DNA of 64,000 nucleotides, taken from NCBI RefSeq assembly GCF_024158745.1, contig NZ_JAMZAW010000015.1, positions 124,001 through 188,000 of the forward strand, written 5' to 3'. The notes beneath the pieces are model-generated. The model saw only the letters and a program-made list of their open reading frames with translations. It had not been told where the DNA came from and did not search any database. The first letter of the stretch is position 1, and each line of letters begins with the position of its first letter. Made by a program: the position numbers and the translations under genes. This DNA comes from Paenibacillus tyrphae. GTDB taxonomy: Bacteria > Bacillota > Bacilli > Paenibacillales > NBRC-103111. Below are positions 24,009 to 36,171 of the stretch, in pieces.

Positions 24009-26021
24009 TCAGTGCAGCTGCATTAGATTGGCATCGTTAATATCGTACAGGGTGCCATGATTACTTTGAACAAGCTTGATAATTTGTTCATGGGCCAATC
24101 CGCTTTGCGGTGCGATGGCATCAAGAGTAACTTGATTCGCTTGCAGGTTAGCGTTAATTTCTTCAAGAGAGAACCCGGCCATTTCTGGCGAGGTGCCTTT
24201 ATCGTGAACAGGGGCATCGGTTATAAAGATGATTCGTTTGGAGTTCTTGCTGCCCGATAATTTTTGGACCGCCTTATTAATAGCCTCCAGTCCGGATTCC
24301 TCCACATCTTCTCCGCCGGAAGCCACCAAGTTCTCCAATTGAGCCTTTAACAAATCTTTATTATTCGTGAAATCAAAAATCTCGAAATCAGGGTTATAAA
24401 GGTCCACATAATTAATATCCCGATACCCAACGATAGCAAAATTAGAACCGGACGGGACGGAATCCACGAAGCTTTTGACCGTTTCTTTCACATAGTCGAT
24501 GACTTCCCCCATACTGCCTGTAACGTCAATTACAAAAACGATATCGGAAGAATTCGTAATCCCTTTCGATATGTTTTGTAAAATAGGCGAGGAGGCCGAC
24601 GGTTCGGACGGTTCTTGCACTCCTGCCTCGATTGGAGTTTTCTCGCTTTCAACAGATGTAAGGATGTCAGGCTTGTTTTGAAAAACAACAACCGACTTGG
24701 AAGCCTCGTTCCACTCTACAACGCCGCCAAGAGCCTCGCTTACGAATCGAACGGGAACCATGGTAATTCCATTGATTAATTGTGCAGGTGCACTCAAAGT
24801 TACAGGAACGCCATTCACGTAAGCTATATTGGAACCAATCGTTAATACGATGGTTTTGCCTTCTCTTGTTGCTCTGACCGTCTGGGTGGAACTATCCCAT
24901 TCTACTGCTGCGCCAAGCGATTCGAAAATGGCCCGAAACGGAACAAGTGCACTTCCATTCCAATTTACAGGCGCCTGTGCATAACCTTGCAGTTGTCCGC
25001 CAATAAAGACTTGAATTTTTTGCGGCTCATTGTTAATCGGAACGAATTGAGGGATCGATGCCGCCAACCCTCCCGATTGATTGACTGTTTTCAAATAAAA
25101 GTAATATCCACCCGACGGCAGCCCAAGCTTGCTCAATGAATAGGTTGAAGGTCTATTGGGGGTAACTCGGATTTGCTTAACGAGTTTCCCCTTTGCATTT
25201 TTGACCATTAAATAGGAAAAATAGGCCGGTCGCGAAGTTGCAGCTGTGGTATTCACAGTGAATGTATGATCCGGGTTTAGCGTAATCGCGCCGGGAAAGC
25301 TTGCTCCGCTAGGTACTTGGAACTCCGGTTTAACGGTTGTATTAGGGAATGGATCTACAGCTGGGCCTGATGGAGGAATCGCTGCAGGTTCCCCGTGGGA
25401 TGGTTGTGTACCGGAAATAGAAGTCTTGGGAAAATAGAAGTAAATTTTCGACTTGGCGCCCAGTGCCCGGCGTTTTTCTGTTATTGTTACTGTATTATTC
25501 TCATGGTTAAAGGTGAATTCCGAAGGGCGAACCTTAGATCCATCGATGTATAAACTGACATTTTTACTAGAGTTGATGGTGTAACGGGAAGTTACTTTAA
25601 AAACTCGCGTTGAACCATCCCCTTCGGAAAGGGCATTTCCAATTTTGTCTGTGCCCGACTCCCCTTCCCCCCATTCAAAGGTAGGGCTGATGGAGTATTT
25701 GATATGCAGTTCAGCTCCTAAGTCGGGAGCATGACGCATCGTTATGGTGCAGTTCTCATAATCAACCGTATACTCTGTGGGCTCGATTTCACGCGCATAG
25801 ATAAACAAGCGAAATTTCGTATTGGTAGCCGTAATTCGATTACCCGGCGTGAATTTAAAAACGCGATTGTATCCATCCCCTTCTTGAAGGAGACTTACCA
25901 GGTAATCGCCTTCCCTAAAATCAAGCCGGTCATTCGCACTTGCAATTCCTGCCCGAAAATCCAGCCCCCCGAAAAGTAAGACGAAAACAATAAGCAAACT
26001 AATCATTTTTCTACTATTCAT
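24009..26021 (-). CDS. secreted VWA-domain protein with stalk domain and EGDG repeats
   Basis: ATG 26019-26021 after GGGGTGAAG. The 670-residue product has a signal peptide (about 1-29), two related beta modules (about 35-115 and 125-198, each with EGDG..RVFK and TVDYENCTITM / TFNHENNTVTI), a proline-rich linker, a further beta domain, a copper-amine-oxidase-N stalk domain (about 336-448) and a von Willebrand A domain (about 493-670) with a MIDAS motif DVTGS at 499-503. Probably cell-surface or extracellular and adhesive. It lies between two copies of the ssrA-end repeat, so it may be cargo of a decayed integrated element. Confidence 0.85.
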   Translation of the reverse strand: MNSRKMISLLIVFVLLFGGLDFRAGIASANDRLDFREGDYLVSLLQEGDGYNRVFKFTPGNRITATNTKFRLFIYAREIEPTEYTVDYENCTITMRHAPDLGAELHIKYSISPTFEWGEGESGTDKIGNALSEGDGSTRVFKVTSRYTINSSKNVSLYIDGSKVRPSEFTFNHENNTVTITEKRRALGAKSKIYFYFPKTSISGTQPSHGEPAAIPPSGPAVDPFPNTTVKPEFQVPSGASFPGAITLNPDHTFTVNTTAATSRPAYFSYLMVKNAKGKLVKQIRVTPNRPSTYSLSKLGLPSGGYYFYLKTVNQSGGLAASIPQFVPINNEPQKIQVFIGGQLQGYAQAPVNWNGSALVPFRAIFESLGAAVEWDSSTQTVRATREGKTIVLTIGSNIAYVNGVPVTLSAPAQLINGITMVPVRFVSEALGGVVEWNEASKSVVVFQNKPDILTSVESEKTPIEAGVQEPSEPSASSPILQNISKGITNSSDIVFVIDVTGSMGEVIDYVKETVKSFVDSVPSGSNFAIVGYRDINYVDLYNPDFEIFDFTNNKDLLKAQLENLVASGGEDVEESGLEAINKAVQKLSGSKNSKRIIFITDAPVHDKGTSPEMAGFSLEEINANLQANQVTLDAIAPQSGLAHEQIIKLVQSNHGTLYDINDANLMQLH

Positions 26022-26399
26022 CTACTTCACCCCGTTACGAAAGACATAGTTGAATTGATTTATTTGCAGCTTCTTCCACGGTGTGGCAGCACGACCGTTA
26101 CCTCACTTTACCATACCGAATGATATTTTTCTAATAAAAACCATTCTGACTTAGAAGCAAATATGTTCGTAAAAGAAAACTATGCAAGTTGTCGGAAAAG
26201 AGAAAATCAAAAAGGGACTTACCGTTCGTCCGCCCACGTAAACGGGCTTTCTTGATAGGGCTTGGTAAAAATTTACAATAATTTCAAAGACACGATTAAT
26301 TCCTCATCTCGAGATCACTTCATTTATACTGAATACTTAAATTAAAATCTGTCCTAGACGTGCAAAAATCCAAAACCTCATGCGGTTGTGGATTTAACA

Positions 26400-26417
26400 T
26401 ATGGAGACGAGGGGAGT
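26400..26417. repeat. duplicated 18-bp ssrA 3' end (att-like scar)
   Basis: TATGGAGACGAGGGGAGT matches 26609-26626, the 3' end of ssrA. Before it lies a hairpin (AATCCA...TGGATT, 26369-26395). The repeat is a probable attachment-site remnant. The rest of 26022-26610, over 550 bases, holds no gene I can support. Confidence 0.6.
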
Positions 26418-26564
26418 ATTGAAATCTCGATTTTACCTGCTCTCGAAGCCTAGTCGATGATGACGATCTTAGCGGTAAATTTCAATGCCGTGCTCGTTCC
26501 GCTTCCGCTCCACTGCGCGCGGTCTGAACCCCATCAGGGGCTTCGCCTCCCGCCTCGCGTCTCC

Positions 26565-26609
26565 ACAAAACAAAAGCACCGACCATTTGGTCGATGCTTT
26601 TGTACTTTT
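26565..26609 (-). terminator. terminator of ssrA
   Basis: Hairpin with stems AAAAGCA/TGCTTTT and CGACC/GGTCG just downstream of the tmRNA 3' end. On the minus strand it is followed by TTTTGT. A near-identical copy is at 23882. Confidence 0.8.
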
Positions 26610-26610
26610 A

Positions 26611-26971
26611 TGGAGACGAGGGGAGTCGAACCCCTGTCCGAAGATAACGCCACACAGGCTTCTACGGGTGTAGTCACAGTTTTGATGTCACCCGAGCGTC
26701 GCCCCGTAACCGGCTACGCGTTGGGTCAGCCTGATTGTCTTCTTCAGCTAGCCGCAGGCGGAGACTAGACAGCGTATCCCACTAAGGTTGAGCCCCTATC
26801 CCGGCACATGGGCGATGCAGGGTAGAAGCCGCGTCACAGGTTATTAAGCTGCGAAAGCGAGTTGTTGTTGTTGTTTGCCATTTAATTGGCTTTAGCGTTG
26901 ATAAAGCGGACGCGTCCCCACTACCCGCAACCCATGCTCGAACTATCCCCGTCGAATCCAAGAACGTCCCC
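26611..26971 (-). ncRNA. ssrA: transfer-messenger RNA (tmRNA)
   Basis: The 5' end GGGGACG (26971-26965) pairs with CGTCTCC at the 3' end (26618-26612), and the T-arm GGTTCGACTCCC is at 26630-26621. The resume codon opens a tag frame GGC AAA CAA..., giving the proteolysis tag (A)GKQQQQLAFAA followed by two stops (26879-26844). The last A (26611) is the discriminator; CCA is not encoded and must be added. About 361 nucleotides. It works with the smpB gene upstream. Confidence 0.95.
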
Positions 26972-27090
26972 GCATAGGTGGGCCTCCCATCGAATGGGAG
27001 ACCCTAATTAAAAAGGTTATGAAAAAAACTTACCTACAACTTCTGCTGACTTCTGCTATAAAAGCTGTGCACTTCCCCAAGTGCTCTTTC

Positions 27091-27118
27091 ATTATAACAT
27101 ATCCCTGAGCAAAATGAA
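27091..27118 (-). promoter_or_regulatory. likely ssrA promoter
   Basis: On the minus strand TTCATT (27113-27118), 16-base spacer, TATAAT (27091-27096). It gives a leader of about 115 bases before the mature tmRNA, with hairpins GCACTT/AAGTGC and CTCCCAT/ATGGGAG just upstream of the 5' end, in keeping with processing of a precursor. Confidence 0.5.
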
Positions 27119-27179
27119 GGGGAGAGTTGTTGGGAGCGATGCCAAAACCTAAACATACTGGCGGATTTCCGCCAAAACG

Positions 27180-27659
27180 TTACCTTGCGACCTTCTGCTT
27201 CTCGCGCAGCGCCCGCTGAATATCCCGCTGAGCATCGCGTTTCGCCGCCGTATCGCGTTTGTCGTATTGTTTCTTCCCTTTACCCAAGCCGAGCAGCAGC
27301 TTCGCGTAGCCGTTGCGCACATATACCTTGAGCGGTACCAGCGTATAGCCTTCCTGCTTCGATTGGCCCAGCAGTTTGTTAATCTCGACTTTCTTGAGAA
27401 GAAGCTTGCGGGCCCGCGTCGGATCGCTGGGGTTAAACCGGTTGCCTTGCTCGAATGGGCTGATATGCATATTGTGCACGAATGCTTCGCCGTTCCGGAT
27501 CGTCGCGAACGCGTCGCCGATATTGGCTCGTCCGAGCCGCAGCGATTTGATCTCCGTACCGGTCAGCACCAGGCCGCATTCGTAAGTATCCTCGATAAAA
27601 TAATCGTGAGACGCTTTTTTGTTTTGCGCCAGCACTTTTCCATCGCTTTTTTTGCTCAT
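27180..27659 (-). CDS. smpB: SsrA-binding protein SmpB
   Basis: ATG 27657-27659 ([21 protein letters not shown]) is the family's usual start; the longer in-frame start has no support. 159 residues with the OB-fold motifs [46 protein letters not shown], and the basic C-terminal tail ([29 protein letters not shown]) that mimics a codon-anticodon in the ribosome. It binds tmRNA and rescues stalled ribosomes. Located between rnr and ssrA as in B. subtilis. Confidence 0.97.
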   Translation of the reverse strand: MSKKSDGKVLAQNKKASHDYFIEDTYECGLVLTGTEIKSLRLGRANIGDAFATIRNGEAFVHNMHISPFEQGNRFNPSDPTRARKLLLKKVEINKLLGQSKQEGYTLVPLKVYVRNGYAKLLLGLGKGKKQYDKRDTAAKRDAQRDIQRALREKQKVAR

Positions 27660-27747
27660 GCCCCCGTAGCCGCTCCTTCCCATACCGATTTCCAAACAGA
27701 GGGATGGAGTCCATTGTACCAACTCCATCCCCGGAAATCAAGGGGAA

Positions 27748-30222
27748 TTAGCGCTTGACGGTCTTTTTGCGCTTCTTCTTGGCGAAGCCGATGCCCACGC
27801 CGCCGCCTTTGGCCGCCTTGCCCACGGCTTTGGCGCTTTTGCGCCCTGCGGCACGGCCGGTTGCCGTGGCGCCCTCGCCGGTGCGCACCGCCTCCAGTGC
27901 GCGCGTCTTCGCGGCTGCCGGGCCCTTCCCGCGGCCGTTGCCGCCCGTACCGCGCTTCCCGGCGCGTTCTGTGCGTCCAGTGCGTGCTCCGCCTGCGGCG
28001 GCTTTGCCTGCCCGGCCGGGACGGCCGTCGCGCTTGGTCTTGCGCACAGCATTCAGCGCGTCAACCAGACTCATCTTCTGCGGCCGCGGCTTCATATCGA
28101 CCATCTCGAAATCGATGGTATGCTCCTCCATGTTCACCCGCGAGACGCGCACCTTCACTTCATCGCCAAGGCGATAAATTTTGGACGTGCGCTCGCCGAT
28201 GAGCGCGTGCTGAGCGTCGTGGAAGTGGTAGTAATCGTCCGTCAGATCGGATAGACGGATCAACCCTTCCACAGTGTTATCCAGCTCCACGAACATCCCG
28301 AAGCTTGTGACGCTGCTTATGATGCCGTCGAACTCCTCGCCGACTTTGTCGAGCATGAATTCGGACTTCTTCAGCGCCTCCGTCTCCCGCTCCGCATCGA
28401 CGGCCACCCGCTCCCGCTCGGACGATTGCTTCGCAATATCGTCCATCCGCGAAGCCAAGTACTCGTGCCGCGCTTCACTGAGCGTGCCGCTTTCCAGCAC
28501 CTCACGAATGACGCGGTGAATCACGAGGTCCGGGTAACGCCGGATCGGCGACGTGAAGTGCGAGTAAAATTCTGCAGCCAGACCATAGTGGCCCAGGCTC
28601 TGCGAATCGTACTTCGCTTGCTTCATCGAACGCAGCATCACCGTGCTGATGACCGTCTCTTCCTTCGTACCCTTGATTTCCTCCAGCAGCGTTTGCAGCG
28701 CCCGCGGATGCACCGAATTGCCTTTGCCCCGGACAACATAACCGAAGTTCGTGATGAACTCCATAAAATGCTGCAGCTTCTCCGCGTCCGGGTCCTCGTG
28801 AATCCGGTACAGGAACGGCACTTTGAGCCAATGAAAATGCTCCGCCACCGTCTCGTTCGCCGCCAGCATGAACTCTTCGATGATCATTTCCGCGATCGTC
28901 CGATCCCGCTTCACGATATCTGTCGGCTTGCCGTCCGCATCGACCAGGATTTTCGATTCCTGAAAATCGAAATCGATCGCACCGCGGCGCATCCGCTTCG
29001 ACCGCAGCTTCATCGCCAGCTCTTCCATTAAACGGAAGTCATCCATCAGATAAGCGTATTTCTCCAGCAGCTCCGGCTCCGGTGCTTCCTCGCTCAGCAG
29101 CTTGCGGACGTTCGAATACGTCATCCGCTCGCTTGTCTTGATCACGCTTGTAAAAATATCATGACGCACCACGTTCGCATCCGCGTCGAATTCCATCTCA
29201 CAGGACATCGTAAGCCGGTCCACCTGCGGATTCAGCGAGCAAATCCCGTTGGACAGCCGGTGCGGCAGCATCGGAATGACCCGATCCACCAAATACACGC
29301 TGCACCCGCGGTTGTACGCTTCATTGTCAAGCGGCGAGCCCTCACGCACATAATAGCTGACGTCAGCGATATGCACGCCGAGCACATAATTGCCGTTCGG
29401 CAGCCGCTCCACGTTGACGGCATCGTCCAAGTCTTTGGCATCTTCCCCGTCAATCGTGACGATACGCTTGCCGCGCAGGTCGCGGCGGCCCTTTAGATCC
29501 TCTTCCGCGATCACATCCGGGACAGCCGACGCTTCTTCCATCACCTCGTCTGGGAACGCTTCGGGCAGCTGGTGCTTGCGGATAATCGAGAGAATATCGA
29601 CGCCCGGATCGTTTTTATGACCCAGAATCTCCACCACTTCACCTTGCGCCGCTGCTCGTCCTTCCGGATACGATACGATTTTCACCACGACCTTGTGCCC
29701 GTCCATGGCGCCGCCGAACGATTCCTTCGGAATAAAAATATCCCGCACTACCCGCTTGTCGTCCGGAATGACAAATGCATACTCCTCATGGGACTGAAAC
29801 AGTCCGACGATCTGCGTATTGCCCCGACTGACCACCCGTACCACTTCGCCCTCCATCCGGCCGCCGGACGGACTCTTGGACGTAATCCGCACGAGCACGA
29901 TATCCCCGTTCATGGCCGTCCCCATGTCGTTGGCATGGATGTACACGTCCGGATGGTCCCGGTCGTCGGGAATGAGAAAGCCGAAGCCTTTGGCATGCGC
30001 CTGCAGCTTGCCGCGCAGCAGATTCATCCGCTCCGGCACCCCGTACCGTTCGTTGCGCGTACGAAGAATAAGTCCTTCATTCTCGAGCTCATTGAGCAGC
30101 TTGAGAAACGCTTTGAACTCCTCTGCGCTCTCCAGCACGAAGTGCTGCTCCAGCTCATGATACGTCATCGGCTTATAAGCCGTCTCTTTCATAAAATCTA
30201 GTAAAACTTCACGCGTTATCAA
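27748..30222 (-). CDS. rnr: ribonuclease R
   Basis: I chose TTG 30220-30222 ([26 protein letters not shown]) with AGGTGA six bases upstream; a longer frame overlaps the upstream esterase. 824 residues: HTH-like N terminus, two cold-shock domains, RNB catalytic domain with the [13 protein letters not shown] metal-binding segment, S1 domain ([20 protein letters not shown]), then an unusually long basic, Gly/Ala/Lys/Arg-rich tail of about 90 residues. It degrades structured RNA and helps in tmRNA-linked decay. It is co-transcribed with the carboxylesterase and smpB. Confidence 0.96.
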   Translation of the reverse strand: MITREVLLDFMKETAYKPMTYHELEQHFVLESAEEFKAFLKLLNELENEGLILRTRNERYGVPERMNLLRGKLQAHAKGFGFLIPDDRDHPDVYIHANDMGTAMNGDIVLVRITSKSPSGGRMEGEVVRVVSRGNTQIVGLFQSHEEYAFVIPDDKRVVRDIFIPKESFGGAMDGHKVVVKIVSYPEGRAAAQGEVVEILGHKNDPGVDILSIIRKHQLPEAFPDEVMEEASAVPDVIAEEDLKGRRDLRGKRIVTIDGEDAKDLDDAVNVERLPNGNYVLGVHIADVSYYVREGSPLDNEAYNRGCSVYLVDRVIPMLPHRLSNGICSLNPQVDRLTMSCEMEFDADANVVRHDIFTSVIKTSERMTYSNVRKLLSEEAPEPELLEKYAYLMDDFRLMEELAMKLRSKRMRRGAIDFDFQESKILVDADGKPTDIVKRDRTIAEMIIEEFMLAANETVAEHFHWLKVPFLYRIHEDPDAEKLQHFMEFITNFGYVVRGKGNSVHPRALQTLLEEIKGTKEETVISTVMLRSMKQAKYDSQSLGHYGLAAEFYSHFTSPIRRYPDLVIHRVIREVLESGTLSEARHEYLASRMDDIAKQSSERERVAVDAERETEALKKSEFMLDKVGEEFDGIISSVTSFGMFVELDNTVEGLIRLSDLTDDYYHFHDAQHALIGERTSKIYRLGDEVKVRVSRVNMEEHTIDFEMVDMKPRPQKMSLVDALNAVRKTKRDGRPGRAGKAAAGGARTGRTERAGKRGTGGNGRGKGPAAAKTRALEAVRTGEGATATGRAAGRKSAKAVGKAAKGGGVGIGFAKKKRKKTVKR

Positions 30223-30251
30223 TGTTCTCACCTGCCTTTTCTTTCTATAAC

Positions 30252-31055
30252 CTATGTCTGAATTTCCACGACCGCCTGTTTCCATGTCCCGACCTGGTCA
30301 AGCCTCGCCAAAAAACGGGATATATCTTCGTATACCCGTTCCCGCCACTCGTCAAGCAGCAAGCCATGGGAGGAATGGGGGTAATACTCGATTTGACGGA
30401 CGAGCGAGGATACATGCCGGTAAATGTACTCTGCGCTTTTCGGAAGGACCATCCCGTCCTTAATGCCCTGCCCGACAAATAACGGCGCCGATACTTTGCC
30501 CAAGTCCGCTTTTACGAGCTTCATCAGCCTCCGAAGATCGACCACGCACCGGACCGGCGTCTTGTCATATGTACAGGCTTCCTCCATCAGTTGCGCCGCC
30601 GCCGTCGGCCGCCGTTCGATGTATTTGATAAAATACTGCAGCAGCAGGGCCAGCGAGGTTTTGCGGCTGGACAAAAACATCGGCGCCGCCAGCGAAACCA
30701 CGCCGTCAAGCCTTCGCTTCATCGCCAGCTCCAAAGCCAGCAGCCCTCCCATGGAATGGCCGATCGCTACAATTTTGCCCTCACGGGCCCGCCTGGCAGC
30801 CATCGCATCATAGCTGCGCAGCACGTGACCGGACCAATCGTCCCGGCCGGTTCGGATCATATCCTCCGGCGTCGTGCCATGCCCCGGCAGCAGGACGGCA
30901 TTAACAGTATAGCCAAGATCGTTCAAATAATAGCCTAACCGCCGAAGCTCCGATGGGGACCCCGTAAAGCCGTGAATGAGCAGCAACTGCGTCGAAGCCC
31001 GTTCACCGGTGCCTTCCAGCCGAAAAGGCTCCGTTGTTTTGTATACTCGTTTCAA
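30252..31055 (-). CDS. alpha/beta hydrolase, carboxylesterase (YvaK/Est30-like)
   Basis: TTG 31053-31055 is preferred, with GGAGGCGG a few bases upstream; a longer ATG frame starts at 31118. The 267-residue product has [17 protein letters not shown], the nucleophile GHSMGG, and a C-terminal [16 protein letters not shown] with the catalytic His. The family hydrolyses short-chain esters. It is placed before rnr as in B. subtilis (yvaK-rnr-smpB-ssrA). Confidence 0.92.
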   Translation of the reverse strand: MKRVYKTTEPFRLEGTGERASTQLLLIHGFTGSPSELRRLGYYLNDLGYTVNAVLLPGHGTTPEDMIRTGRDDWSGHVLRSYDAMAARRAREGKIVAIGHSMGGLLALELAMKRRLDGVVSLAAPMFLSSRKTSLALLLQYFIKYIERRPTAAAQLMEEACTYDKTPVRCVVDLRRLMKLVKADLGKVSAPLFVGQGIKDGMVLPKSAEYIYRHVSSLVRQIEYYPHSSHGLLLDEWRERVYEDISRFLARLDQVGTWKQAVVEIQT

Positions 31056-31152
31056 GCGTCCCGCCTCCGTCTCACATCCTTCGGGATGTTCCAGGCCGTT
31101 CCTACCTTCCTGAAGCATGCGGCCCCGCGAGATCTATCCATGTGAAAAGCTA

Positions 31153-31186
31153 CAAAAAAACAGCAGGAGTAATATTCCCCTGCTGC
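31153..31186 (-). terminator. terminator of secG
   Basis: CAGCAGG (31161-31167) pairs with CCTGCTG (31179-31185); on the minus strand a run of seven T follows. It separates secG from the esterase-rnr-smpB unit. Confidence 0.88.
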
Positions 31187-31199
31187 CGCCTTTTTATGT

Positions 31200-31439
31200 T
31201 TACGCGCCTTTTACAAAGTACGCCACAATCAAAGATAAGACGAAGAATACAACGGCGAGACCCATAGTCAAACGGGACAAAAACAGCTCCAGCCCCCGCG
31301 CCTTCTTCTTTCCGAACAGATGCTCCGCCCCTCCGGAGATGGCACCGGACAAACCTGCGCTTTTTCCCGGCTGCAGCAATACGGCCGCAATCAAGCCAAG
31401 CGAAGCGATTACCAGGATGATCTTCAATGCTAATTCCAT
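31200..31439 (-). CDS. secG: preprotein translocase subunit SecG
   Basis: ATG 31437-31439 (MELALKIILVIASLGLIAAVLLQ) after GGAGGTGG. The 79-residue product has two membrane helices with the signature LLQPGKSAGLSGAISGGAEHLFGKKKARG between them. It is the small accessory subunit of the SecYEG channel. Confidence 0.96.
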   Translation of the reverse strand: MELALKIILVIASLGLIAAVLLQPGKSAGLSGAISGGAEHLFGKKKARGLELFLSRLTMGLAVVFFVLSLIVAYFVKGA

Positions 31440-31505
31440 GATTCCACCTCCTGCAAAAATAAACGGACTTGTCCGAAAATAGACAGCATGCTTAGTATAC
31501 CACAA

Positions 31506-31551
31506 AAAATACGCACTGACAAATCCTGTTGGATCGTCCTATGCGTATTTT
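31506..31551 (-). terminator. terminator of the M50B-like gene
   Basis: AAAATACGCA (31506-31515) pairs with TGCGTATTTT (31542-31551); T-rich on the minus side. Confidence 0.75.
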
Positions 31552-31560
31552 ACAAAATCT

Positions 31561-32271
31561 TTACTCTTCAAACTGCTGCCGGTACGCGGATCGCGAGGCT
31601 CGCGACGATTTGCGTCCGCTAAGAAACCACTTCAGCGCCCGTACCGCGCACCATAAGGAAAACAGCGTCAACAACACCGCCCACCCAATAGCCGGGATCG
31701 GGGTCACCAGACTGAGGTTTGTCGCATCGCCCGCCTTCGCCGGATCGTTCCAGGCATACAGGATCAACGAGAACGGCCCGAAAACCGACTCCTCCAGCGT
31801 CAGGAAGGCCAAAAGCAGGTAATACAGATCACTGAGCCAGCGCGGCATAAACGCCAGCATGATCGTATTCAAGATAATGAAGCCAAGCAGCCAGAAGATT
31901 CCGAATTCGTTGCGCACGAACAGGATAAGAGCCACGATGGCGATCGCCGTCATCACCTGCAATCCGAGCCGCTGCTTGTCACTGGCCCGCATCCGAAACA
32001 TGAAAAGCGCGAACAGCGAAGCCGTCGTGTACCCTGCCAGCGCAATCGGAAGGAGACTCCACCGGTTCGTCACCTGCGAATACGTCACGCCGCTATGGTT
32101 CGCGAACAGCTCAATATACATCACTTTGCCGGAGAGCGCCAACGTCACGATCGCATGGCCGAACTCGTGAATCATCGTATCGAGATTGCGGAAAAAATCA
32201 CTGAAGGGAATCAGATGCGTAAGAAAGGCCGATAAAATCAAGAAAAATACGGTCTTTATCAGATTACTCAT
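31561..32271 (-). CDS. M50B-like membrane metalloprotease-fold protein
   Basis: ATG 32269-32271 follows GGAGGGG. The 236-residue product is a multi-span membrane protein with the zinc-protease motif HEFGH (residues 35-39) at the end of the second segment, then LPIALAGYTTASLFALFMF and further helices. A second conserved Asp motif is less clear. The M50B-like family includes proteins of unknown function in Firmicutes. It lies between secG and eno, where B. subtilis has other genes. Confidence 0.85.
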   Translation of the reverse strand: MSNLIKTVFFLILSAFLTHLIPFSDFFRNLDTMIHEFGHAIVTLALSGKVMYIELFANHSGVTYSQVTNRWSLLPIALAGYTTASLFALFMFRMRASDKQRLGLQVMTAIAIVALILFVRNEFGIFWLLGFIILNTIMLAFMPRWLSDLYYLLLAFLTLEESVFGPFSLILYAWNDPAKAGDATNLSLVTPIPAIGWAVLLTLFSLWCAVRALKWFLSGRKSSRASRSAYRQQFEE

Positions 32272-32329
32272 GTGATCCCCTCCGGGTGAGTGTCAGTCGT
32301 CGTTGTAGGTTTGATGCTCGTACGGTTAC

Positions 32330-32443
32330 GGGTATTGCTGTCCCCCTGCGGCTGCTCTTAAAAACGGGTTCTATTGAACTTACCTGTCGGTAATAACCCG
32401 TTTTTAAAGGCAGCACGTAGACTCTACGGAGGACACAATACCC
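32330..32443 (+). repeat. large multi-stem element, copy A
   Basis: Outer arms GGGTATTG (32330-32337) and CAATACCC (32436-32443); inner stem TTAAAAACGGGTT (32358-32370) with its complement at 32395-32407, extended by GCTGC/GCAGC; then the motif ACGTAGACTCTACGG (32415-32429). The same architecture with other stem sequences occurs at 37448-37563 and 46380-46484. Confidence 0.65.
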
Positions 32444-32460
32444 TTCACCTTCGTGCCGTC

Positions 32461-32487
32461 AAAAAAACAATACCGTCTGACGATATT
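32461..32487 (-). terminator. terminator of the glycolytic operon (after eno)
   Basis: On the minus strand AATATCG-TCAGA-CGGTATT-GTTTTTTT. A short stem with a G-U pair and a strong T tract, 35 bases after the eno stop. Confidence 0.75.
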
Positions 32488-32522
32488 TTATTATTAAACC
32501 CCTGTACTTTACAACTGCAAAC

Positions 32523-33860
<1,338 letters not shown>

Positions 33861-35405
33861 TTAACCGCGTGTTGCAACGATCGATTTCCCGGTCATTTCC
33901 GCCGGCTGCGTCACGCCCAGAAACTCGAGCATCGTCGGGGCGATATCCGCCAAAATGCCATCGTTTCTTAGTGTAACATGACTATCGGTGAGAATGAAAG
34001 GGACCGGATTCGTCGTATGCGCGGTATTGCGCGAACCGTCCGGATTCGTCACAATATCGGCGTTGCCGTGATCGGCCGTAATCAGCGCGACCCCGCCCTT
34101 CGCCAGAATGGCGTCCACGACTTTGCCGAGGCACTCGTCCGTCGCTTCGATCGCTTTGATCGTCGGCTCCAGCAATCCGGAGTGTCCGACCATGTCAGGG
34201 TTGGCAAAGTTCAGGATGATCACGTCCTGACGCTCGGCCTCGATCTCCTTCACCGCCGCTTCCGCTACCTCGTACGCACTCATCTCCGGCTTCAGGTCAT
34301 ACGTCGCAACCTTCGGGGAGTTGATAAGGATACGCGTTTCACCCGGAAGCTCGACGTCGCGACCACCGCTGAAGAAGAACGTGACGTGCGGGTACTTTTC
34401 CGTCTCGGCAATGCGGAGCTGCTTCAGGTTGTTCTGCACCAGTACCTCGCCGAGCGTATTGTCCAGATTCTTCGGTTTATACGCAACGTAGCCACCCACG
34501 GTTTCGCTGAACAGGGTCAGGCATACATAGTACAAATCTTTCGGACACTTGTCCCCGCGGTCGAAACCTCGGAAATCGCTGTTCGTGAATACTTGCGACA
34601 GCTGGATCGCCCGGTCCGGGCGGAAGTTGAAGAACACGACCGAATCGCCGGACTCCACCAGACCGACAGGCGTACCGTCCTTCTTCACGATGACCGTCGG
34701 CATGACGAACTCGTCGAATACGGAACGGACGTACGATTCCTTGATGGCGTTCATCGGGTCCTCGTAGGACGGTCCTTCGCCGTATACCATCGCGCGATAC
34801 GACTTCTCCGTACGCTCCCAGCGCTTGTCGCGGTCCATCGCATAGTACCGTCCTTGCACCGTGGCGATGCGGCCGACGCCGAGCTCTGCAATTTTGTTTT
34901 GCAACTGCTCCATATAGTTCACGGCGCTGTCCGGCGCGACATCGCGGCCGTCCAGGAACGCATGAATGTAGATTTCGTGGAAGTCTTCCTTCTTGCACAC
35001 TTCCAGCAACGCAAACAGGTGAGCGATATGGCTATGTACGCCGCCGTCGGACAGCAGACCGTACAGATGAAGCTTCTTGCCGTGCTCGCGGGCATGACGT
35101 ACGGCGCCGAGTATCGTTTCGTTCTCGAAAAACTCGCCTTCGCGAATCGACTTGGAAATCCGCGTCAAGTCCTGATACACGATTCGTCCGGCACCGATGT
35201 TGAGATGACCCACTTCTGAGTTGCCCATTTGCCCTTCCGGCAGCCCGACGGCCTCGCCGCAAGCGGTCAGCGTCGTATGGGGAAACTGGTTCCAATACCG
35301 GTCGTAATTCGGCTTGTTCGCCTGCGCTACCGCATTGCCCTGCGTTTCGCCGCGAAGGCCGAAGCCGTCCAAAATAATCAGTGCTACCGGTTTCGGTCTG
35401 GCCAT
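33861..35405 (-). CDS. gpmI: 2,3-bisphosphoglycerate-independent phosphoglycerate mutase
   Basis: ATG 35403-35405 with AAGGGGG upstream, one base after the tpi stop. 514 residues of the alkaline-phosphatase-like Mn-dependent family: [10 protein letters not shown] (metal-binding Asp), the nucleophile Ser in [17 protein letters not shown], the LSDGGVHSH segment, [11 protein letters not shown], and ITADHGNAD. Interconverts 3- and 2-phosphoglycerate and is needed in sporulating bacteria, where Mn and pH control it. Confidence 0.98.
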   Translation of the reverse strand: MARPKPVALIILDGFGLRGETQGNAVAQANKPNYDRYWNQFPHTTLTACGEAVGLPEGQMGNSEVGHLNIGAGRIVYQDLTRISKSIREGEFFENETILGAVRHAREHGKKLHLYGLLSDGGVHSHIAHLFALLEVCKKEDFHEIYIHAFLDGRDVAPDSAVNYMEQLQNKIAELGVGRIATVQGRYYAMDRDKRWERTEKSYRAMVYGEGPSYEDPMNAIKESYVRSVFDEFVMPTVIVKKDGTPVGLVESGDSVVFFNFRPDRAIQLSQVFTNSDFRGFDRGDKCPKDLYYVCLTLFSETVGGYVAYKPKNLDNTLGEVLVQNNLKQLRIAETEKYPHVTFFFSGGRDVELPGETRILINSPKVATYDLKPEMSAYEVAEAAVKEIEAERQDVIILNFANPDMVGHSGLLEPTIKAIEATDECLGKVVDAILAKGGVALITADHGNADIVTNPDGSRNTAHTTNPVPFILTDSHVTLRNDGILADIAPTMLEFLGVTQPAEMTGKSIVATRG

Positions 35406-35406
35406 G

Positions 35407-36171
<765 letters not shown>

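Noticed and set aside
26457-26768. Plus-strand ORFs of 62 and 103 codons across the ssrA region
   Set aside because: They run through the ssrA terminator and the antisense of tmRNA; no credible start.
33978-35219. Plus-strand ORF of 413 codons opposite gpmI
   Set aside because: Antisense to gpmI, Arg-rich, no ribosome binding site.
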